Origin: an uncultured Clostridia bacterium
GTDB taxonomy: Bacteria > Bacillota > Clostridia > Christensenellales > Borkfalkiaceae
Assembly (NCBI GenBank): GCA_959605945.1
Contig: CAUHGY010000022.1
Span: 1 to 26,502 of the forward strand
DNA length: 26,502 nucleotides
Direction of reading: 5' to 3'
The position numbers were made by a program, and so were the translations under genes. The notes under the pieces were generated by a model. It saw only the letters and a list, made by a program, of their open reading frames with translations, was not told where the DNA came from and made no database searches. Shown one piece after another: positions 22,791 to 26,502 of this stretch (position 1 is its first letter; each line of letters starts with the position of its first letter).

Positions 22791-23099
22791 ATGTTTAAAA
22801 GTTTAGAAAAAGTATGGGACATTATCGGTGAAATTCTGGCAGTGCTGCTTGTTATTATTTATGCATTGCTTATCATAAATGCCAATTTCAATTTTATTCC
22901 CGAAGGAACGTTCATGAACATACTTGAAATTGCCCGCACCTACGGTTCGTTATTGCTTGTCGGCGTAGTCGGCCTCGAAGCCATGTCAAAACGCAATATT
23001 ATTTTCCAGATCATATTTTTGGCTCTCATAGCGCTGATAGTAGTGTTTTTATTCTTCCCCGGGACCTATGAAAACCTTATCGGAATAGTAAAAAAATAA
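22791..23099 (+). CDS. Small three-helix membrane protein of unknown function
   Basis: 102 residues from the ATG at 22791, which has GGAGG 5 nt upstream; an in-frame ATG farther upstream lies in the promoter and is excluded. Hydrophobic segments are at about 14-31 (GEILAVLLVIIYALLIIN), 50-65 (GSLLLVGVVGLEAM) and 71-90 (IIFQIIFLALIALIVVFLFF). The N-terminus is amphipathic (FKSLEKVWDIIG) and the C-terminus short and basic. I recognise no family. It is a lone gene with a perfect-consensus promoter and a structured terminator, so it is probably made in quantity. Neighbours give no hint of function. Confidence 0.7.
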   Translation: MFKSLEKVWDIIGEILAVLLVIIYALLIINANFNFIPEGTFMNILEIARTYGSLLLVGVVGLEAMSKRNIIFQIIFLALIALIVVFLFFPGTYENLIGIVKK

Positions 23100-23116
23100 T
23101 TTAAATTAAAAAAATA

Positions 23117-23190
23117 AAACGTCTCCGCAGTTGTTGCGTTTAAGATAGAAGAGTCTGTCTTGCGCGCAATCCCGCGGGACGTTTTTTGTT
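23117..23190 (+). terminator. Long structured terminator
   Basis: AAAACGTC (23117-23124) + CCGC (23126-23129) pairs with GCGG (23174-23177) + GACGTTTT (23178-23185), one bulged T. Inside are TTGCG/CGCAA (23135-23139 / 23165-23169) and AAGATA/TGTCTT. A T-run (TTTTTTGTTT) follows. Unusually elaborate for a plain terminator, so a small structured RNA is an alternative. Confidence 0.6.
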
Positions 23191-23195
23191 TATGA

Positions 23196-23249
23196 CGGTC
23201 TGATTTTTTACTTAAAAACCGCAAACGTAAATCCGCAAAAATCAAACCG
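23196..23249. repeat. Imperfect inverted repeat
   Basis: CGGTCTGATTTTT (23196-23208) and AAAAATCAAACCG (23237-23249) pair at 12 of 13 positions around a 28-nt loop. It lies between the terminators of the two small membrane-protein genes; no gene is present in 23100-23441. Confidence 0.5.
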
Positions 23250-23330
23250 ATCGTGTTAAACGTATAATATCCGAAAAAAATTTTCGCAGACGATTAACTT
23301 TGCGGGCATGCTCTTTCGACTAAAAAAACA

Positions 23331-23361
23331 GTCTGACTTCAAAATGAAATCAGACCTTTTT
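23331..23361. terminator. Bidirectional terminator
   Basis: GTCTGA-C-TTC (23331-23340) pairs with GAA-A-TCAGAC (23346-23355) with one mismatch, loop AAAAT. CTTTTT follows on plus and TGTTTTTTTA on minus, so it can end the minus gene at 23442 as well as stop plus transcripts. Confidence 0.6.
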
Positions 23362-23441
23362 AATCCCTTCGTCAAAAAATTTTCAAAAAACAGCAGACAG
23401 CGTCCGAATCCTTCCGGCTGAAAAAGCAAGTCTGCCGCAAT

Positions 23442-23927
23442 TCATGCCAAAGCGCCTACTATGGCAGCGCCGATTGCATAACAAATCAAAAAAGTAACTG
23501 CCAGAATTCCGACGGAAATCAATATTTTCAGCCATATGCTTTTTATTCCTTTAATGATAATCAGATTAAATACAGAGAACAATCCGCTGACAGCCCCGCC
23601 GACCGCGCCTCCGACAACCGGTACGATCTCGCACAAATTCCCGGAACTGCCCCAAACCATAATCAATATAAAAGGCAAAACCGACAAAACAATTTCATAC
23701 CATTTTAAGGATTGTCCCAATTTTACAGTATCAGTCCCTATGACAAGGCTTACTCCCGTCAAATAATTGCCTTTCACGTTTATCTGCCCGCCGCTCGCCG
23801 TCTGAAAACTGTTTTTAGTCAGTTTTACCAGAGCTTCCCCGTTTATGGAAAGGGACTTTTTCCCTGTCCAAAAATTTTCTTCATACTCGATCTGTCCGTA
23901 TTTTTCATGCTGCAATGTTTCTTTCAT
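23442..23927 (-). CDS. Predicted membrane protein of unknown function
   Basis: 161 residues. The first 75 are soluble and beta-rich (HEKYGQIEYEENFWTGKKSL, SINGEALVKLTKNSF, GVSLVIGTDTVKLG), then three hydrophobic segments follow: about 80-94 (VLSVLPFILIMVWG), 103-126 (glycine-rich VVGGAVGGAVSGLFSVFNLII) and 133-158 (ILISVGILAVTFLICYAIGAA). The glycine-rich middle helix suggests tight packing or oligomers. GGGGG lies 7 nt before the ATG. I do not recognise the family. It is a single gene with a promoter at 24003-24031. Confidence 0.7.
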   Translation of the reverse strand: MKETLQHEKYGQIEYEENFWTGKKSLSINGEALVKLTKNSFQTASGGQINVKGNYLTGVSLVIGTDTVKLGQSLKWYEIVLSVLPFILIMVWGSSGNLCEIVPVVGGAVGGAVSGLFSVFNLIIIKGIKSIWLKILISVGILAVTFLICYAIGAAIVGALA

Positions 23928-24002
23928 AACTTCTCCCCCTTATCCGATAAAGCAAAACGAAAAAAATTATATTTGCCGCGCTTGCTTTATTTTTATATTT
24001 TT

Positions 24003-24031
24003 ATTTTAACATATATCACGATTCCTGTCTA
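24003..24031 (-). promoter_or_regulatory. Promoter of the 161-residue membrane protein gene
   Basis: Minus strand TAGACA (24031-24026), 17-nt spacer, TAAAAT (24008-24003). Predicted start near 23996, about 70 nt before the ATG. Confidence 0.55.
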
Positions 24032-24204
24032 TAACTTACGCAAATTTTTCTCATTTCCCATTAAGCCGACAATGCGGTCGGAAAATATTCGCAATATGTA
24101 ACATCCGAAACGGCAGTTATTGAACTAAATAACGAGACATGCTCTTTATGGATCCAAAGTTCAGCCCTATGCATATAAACGTGATTTTTACTCAAATTAT
24201 TTTT

Positions 24205-24984
24205 ATGAAAAAAATCAAACGGGCGGTTTTAGCCGCCGCACTGGCAATGCTGCTTTATACGGCATCCGTATCTGTAATTTATACGCATAAAACATTTGCA
24301 AAAGAGTTCCCGCCCACGCTGATATCCGTTCAATACGGCAAAATTATTGACGGCGGTATTCAGAAAATAGAACTTTACGGCACATACGAAAACAAAAGTC
24401 TCTTTGCAAGAGACATAACCATCGTCATCAAAAACCCCGAAACCGACAAGGAAATAACGCGCATTTCTCCGAAAACCAACGCGGGATACAGTCCTGCCGT
24501 CACGCTTGCCGACTTCACGGGAGACGGACTTAAAGACATTTATCTCGGCATCGACAGCGGCGGAAGCGGCGCTTTCGGATATTATTATGTTTACAGTCTG
24601 CCGGACGGAAACGTTAACACCATATTCGACTATGAAACTCTCAAAGACGATTACGAAGCAAAATATTCCGACTGCTACAGAATAACCGTAACATACACGC
24701 CCGAAAAAAGAGACTTTATCATAGATATAAGCTCGCGCGGAAAAGAATATCTTTCGGGGCTGTATAACGAAGACGGTACTCTGAAAAAGCCGGTTACGGC
24801 CTATGTTTCGGCAGTCAACAATGTTTTACCGTTCTTTATGAATTCGCAATACACCTATAATCTTCTGGTCATGCGGCGCATAACGGGACTTTACAATGCC
24901 GACTCTTTCGGTTACACCCAAGACTTTATGAAATTTGACGGAACTTCTTTTTCAACATATTACCGAGCCGTGGCTATATCTTAA
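24205..24984 (+). CDS. Secreted or membrane-anchored FG-GAP/VCBS-like protein
   Basis: 259 residues from the ATG at 24205, where the sequence begins as a classic signal: MKKIKRAVLAAALAMLLYT then TASVSVIYTH. An in-frame ATG at 24139 would add 22 unusual residues in front, so I prefer the internal start, though no ribosome site is visible at either. After the signal come about 65 residues of beta-type sequence, then TLADFTGDGLKDIYLGID (about 106-123), a calcium-binding FG-GAP/VCBS-type turn of D-x-(T/N)-G-D-G, and GGSGAFGYYYVYSLPDGN. No lipobox or LPxTG is seen, so the helix may stay as an anchor. The role is unknown; proteins of this shape in clostridia are often annotated only as repeat-containing secreted proteins. 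Confidence 0.65.
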   Translation: MKKIKRAVLAAALAMLLYTASVSVIYTHKTFAKEFPPTLISVQYGKIIDGGIQKIELYGTYENKSLFARDITIVIKNPETDKEITRISPKTNAGYSPAVTLADFTGDGLKDIYLGIDSGGSGAFGYYYVYSLPDGNVNTIFDYETLKDDYEAKYSDCYRITVTYTPEKRDFIIDISSRGKEYLSGLYNEDGTLKKPVTAYVSAVNNVLPFFMNSQYTYNLLVMRRITGLYNADSFGYTQDFMKFDGTSFSTYYRAVAIS

Positions 24985-25012
24985 ACTAAACAGATTCCCT
25001 TGTAATTAAAAT

Positions 25013-25043
25013 TTTGCAGAAAAAACTTTCTGCAAATTTTTTT
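25013..25043 (+). terminator. Rho-independent terminator
   Basis: TTTGCAGAAA (25013-25022) / TTTCTGCAAA (25027-25036), 4-nt loop, then seven T. Ends the FG-GAP-like gene. Confidence 0.85.
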
Positions 25044-25376
25044 ACATAACTGATGTTGCCGAAAAGTTAAACTGCCGAGTATAACATTAACGCCGCTTTT
25101 TAAACTGCAAAATACCGTATATACGGCATTATTCATTTGCTTTTTCTTACCGGGCATGAATGCAATTTTTGTTTTTATTTATTTTTTTATAATATTTACG
25201 CAGAACTGCCCGAAAATATGATATAATATCATCGACAGTACTCCGTTTGATACATACGGTTTCCCGCTTTCACGTTTATTAAGTTAATCCGATGAAATTT
25301 CTAAAAATATTTCCCCATAAGCGGCTGAACACACTTCCGATGCGAGTACGGCATAATAGTTAAGGAGATTTTTATA
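25044..25376. other. Gene-free interval upstream of ogt
   Basis: No gene is seen. The interval holds a 12-bp palindrome CCGTATATACGG (25115-25126), an AT-rich stretch near 25160-25200, and the extended -10 promoter at 25219-25227. The remaining ~140 bp up to the ogt start codon would be an untranslated leader if that promoter is used; I found no recognisable riboswitch in it. Confidence 0.6.
25219..25227 (+). promoter_or_regulatory. Extended -10 promoter of ogt
   Basis: TG-A-TATAAT: a perfect -10 (25222-25227) with the extended TGN motif and no good -35. Predicted start near 25234, leaving a leader of about 143 nt before ogt. Confidence 0.5.
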
Positions 25377-25895
25377 ATGCATTATACGGGCAAATATACA
25401 TCGCCGCTCGGCATGATTACACTCGCAAGCGACGGCGAAAATCTTACGGGACTATGGTTTGACGGGCAAAAATATTTTGCGGCAAACCTGCCGGAAAAGC
25501 ATGCGGAAAAAGATCTGCCGGTTTTCGCATTGACGCGCAAATGGCTGGATATTTACTTCGCGGGAATTGCGCCTGATTTTACCCCGCCGCTTTCCATGAC
25601 CGGCATATCTGTTTTCAGAAAGCGCGTATGGGAAATTATGCTGCAAATACCCTTCGGCAAAACCACTACATACGGAATTATCGCAAAACAAATAGAAAAA
25701 GAAACGGGCAGAAAGGTCTCTGCTCAGGCAGTCGGCGGCGCAGTAGGCCACAACAACATCTCGCTGATTATCCCCTGTCACCGCGTTGTGGGAACAAACG
25801 GCAATCTTACGGGATATGCGGGCGGCACAGATAAAAAACTTGCGCTGCTGAAGCTGGAAAAAACCGATATATCCGGACTGTTCCCTCCGTATTAA
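25377..25895 (+). CDS. ogt: Methylated-DNA--protein-cysteine methyltransferase
   Basis: 172 residues, normal for Ogt. The suicide-repair site IPCHRVVGTNG (132-142) has Cys134 as alkyl acceptor, which takes methyl groups from O6-methylguanine (and O4-methylthymine) in DNA. The helix-turn-helix segment VWEIMLQIPFGKTTTYGIIA (84-103) and AVGGAVGHNN (118-127) that flank the active site in this family are present, with His-Asn-Asn instead of the common Asn-Asn-Pro. TGYAGG and the closing KLALLKLE are also typical. The ribosome site AAGGAG lies about 10 nt before the ATG. It is a single gene; no Ada regulator domain is fused. Confidence 0.94.
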   Translation: MHYTGKYTSPLGMITLASDGENLTGLWFDGQKYFAANLPEKHAEKDLPVFALTRKWLDIYFAGIAPDFTPPLSMTGISVFRKRVWEIMLQIPFGKTTTYGIIAKQIEKETGRKVSAQAVGGAVGHNNISLIIPCHRVVGTNGNLTGYAGGTDKKLALLKLEKTDISGLFPPY

Positions 25896-26132
25896 ACAGA
25901 GGCAACAAATTACCGACAAAGTTTGAAATCTATTTAAATATCCCGTACTGTTCATAAATTTATGCGTAATTTGCAAAAGTGTTTCGGCTGTTGTTCTATG
26001 TTTATTATCGCCTCGCCCGACTTTTTTTGCAGGCGATAATGACAATAAACCGTAAATCTGCGTATAATATGCCAAATTTTCCGTTCTCGCCGACGCGTTG
26101 ATGCGGTTTCTCGAGTTCATATGAATCCTGTT
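25896..26132. other. Gene-free interval with a bulged hairpin
   Basis: No gene. ATTATCGCCT (26004-26013) pairs perfectly with AGGCGATAAT (26031-26040), and flanking GTTTA (26000-26004) can pair with TAAAC (26046-26050). The seven-T run is inside the loop, so it is not a normal terminator. GCGGTTT (26103-26109) pairs with AAACCGC (26134-26140), the latter inside the first 102-bp repeat. Confidence 0.6.
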
Positions 26133-26234
26133 CAAACCGCTCCGCGTCTCCCCATTCGAGTCCCTTTTTTTATCTAATTAATAACGCCCAAGTATTCTTG
26201 GGCGTTTTTTCTCAGAGCCTCCCGAAAAGTATCG
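26133..26234 (+). repeat. 102-bp direct repeat, copy 1
   Basis: Starts CAAACCGCTCCGCG and ends AAAAGTATCG. It differs from copy 2 by two bases in its AT-rich middle. It contains the terminator at 26183-26210 and begins the hairpin CCCGAAAAGT/ACTTTTCGGG completed at 26248. Confidence 0.9.
26183..26210 (+). terminator. Terminator inside repeat copy 1
   Basis: AACGCCCAAG-TATT-CTTGGGCGTT (26183-26206) followed by TTTT. The same hairpin recurs in copy 2 at 26451-26474. It may end ogt transcription about 290 bp downstream of that gene. Confidence 0.75.
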
Positions 26235-26400
26235 AAGAACTTTTCGGGAAAAGGAGAAACCGACGAAAATGCCGATATCCGACAGTATCTGTCGGATATT
26301 GCGAAAACCGTCGTGTTTCGACGTGGCACACCATAAGGGACTCGGCGCCTGTGCGCCCTTCTCCGATTGTCAGTCCGCAGGACTGACAAGTTTGCTTACG
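26235..26400. repeat. Hairpin cluster between the two 102-bp repeats
   Basis: Hairpins in order: CCCGAAAAGT/ACTTTTCGGG (26221-26230 / 26239-26248); ATATCCGACAG/CTGTCGGATAT (26275-26285 / 26289-26299); CGTCG/CGACG (26309-26313 / 26319-26323); GGCGC/GCGCC (26344-26348 / 26353-26357); TTGTCAGTCC/GGACTGACAA (26367-26376 / 26380-26389); GTTTGC/GCAAAC (26390-26395 / 26400-26405). Also AAGGGACTCG (26335-26344) is the reverse complement of CGAGTCCCTT inside both repeat copies. Short minus-strand frames here are compositionally odd and I do not call them genes. Confidence 0.8.
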
Positions 26401-26502
26401 CAAACCGCTCCGCGTCTCCCCATTCGAGTCCCTTTTTTTATATAATCAATAACGCCCAAGTATTCTTGGGCGTTTTTTCTCAGAGCCTCCCGAAAAGTAT
26501 CG
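26401..26502 (+). repeat. 102-bp direct repeat, copy 2 (reaches window edge)
   Basis: Begins CAAACCGCTCCGCG and matches copy 1 exactly 268 bp away apart from two bases; includes the same terminator (26451-26474 plus T-run). The match continues to the last base of the window, so the repeat may be longer and further copies may follow. Confidence 0.9.

Noticed and set aside
24120..24180. Possible promoter for the FG-GAP-like gene (TTGAAC or TATAAA)
   Set aside because: No -35/-10 pair with acceptable spacing could be formed; only isolated hexamers.
25452..26135. Minus-strand frame of 227 codons covering ogt and running into the first repeat
   Set aside because: Antisense to the ogt active-site region and extends through non-coding hairpins; no motifs.
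26133..26170. ATTCGAGTCCC in the 102-bp repeat resembles a tRNA T-loop (TTCGANTCC)
   Set aside because: Flanking bases do not pair as a T-stem, and no acceptor or anticodon arm could be built around it on either strand.
26183..26206. AACGCCC...GGGCGTT considered as an integron attC-like site
   Set aside because: The core boxes are not of GTTRRRY/RYYYAAC form in the correct order, there is no integrase, and the T-run makes it a normal terminator.
26174..26403. Short overlapping minus-strand frames within the hairpin cluster
   Set aside because: Both frames are built from palindromic repeat DNA, overlap each other in different frames and lack convincing ribosome sites; the repeat explanation is simpler.

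Overview
The window looks like chromosomal DNA of an anaerobic, Gram-positive-type member of the Clostridia, probably an uncultured gut lineage. Support: strong Shine-Dalgarno sites (GGAGG/AGGAG), many near-consensus sigma-A promoters with 16-17 bp spacers, a tandem glycine riboswitch in front of a sodium:alanine/glycine symporter, a bacterial glycerol-1-phosphate dehydrogenase, the MEP pathway gene dxs, a BFD-type ferredoxin-like protein and a collagen-like surface protein. I see no rRNA, tRNA, CRISPR array, transposase or integrase. Genus-level placement is not possible from sequence reading alone.

Layout. (1) 1-390: 3' end of a collagen-like/BclA-type surface protein whose stop codon lies in the loop of a terminator hairpin. 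(2) 392-4153, minus strand: a tight four-gene operon (small-multidrug-export/COG2426 membrane protein, patatin lipase, MBL-fold lipoprotein with damaged metal motifs, glycerol-1-phosphate dehydrogenase), suggesting a membrane-lipid theme. It is divergent from a TtcA-like tRNA thiolation protein (4254-4997). (3) 5543-14324: cell-surface polysaccharide genes: a minus operon of a NahK-like sugar kinase and two Wzz/CapA-type chain-length proteins, an ABC exporter, a plus-strand O-antigen ligase/polymerase-like protein with an apparently leaderless promoter, and a minus-strand PglF/WbpM-like sugar-nucleotide dehydratase cotranscribed behind dxs. (4) 16515-20132: an M29 aminopeptidase, a BFD-like [2Fe-2S] protein, and the riboswitch-controlled glycine/alanine symporter. 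(5) 20412-22592: a lone phage-tail-fibre/collar-like gene with no phage neighbours. (6) 22791-25895: small membrane proteins, a secreted FG-GAP-like protein, and O6-alkylguanine-DNA alkyltransferase (ogt).

The most unusual parts are non-coding. 10562-10802 is a dense run of perfect hairpins with a 38-bp direct repeat and a three-way-junction-like fold, bounded by an 11-bp direct repeat. The right edge (26133-26502) holds two copies of a 102-bp terminator-containing repeat at 268-bp spacing, with about five further hairpins between them; the second copy runs off the window. Both look like modular palindromic repeat clusters and share style, and one core palindrome recurs at 16349. These, the degenerate MBL protein inside the glycerol-1-phosphate operon, and the orphan tail fibre are the best leads.

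All promoter, terminator and hairpin calls were made by eye. Gene functions rest on recognised motifs, not on database searches.
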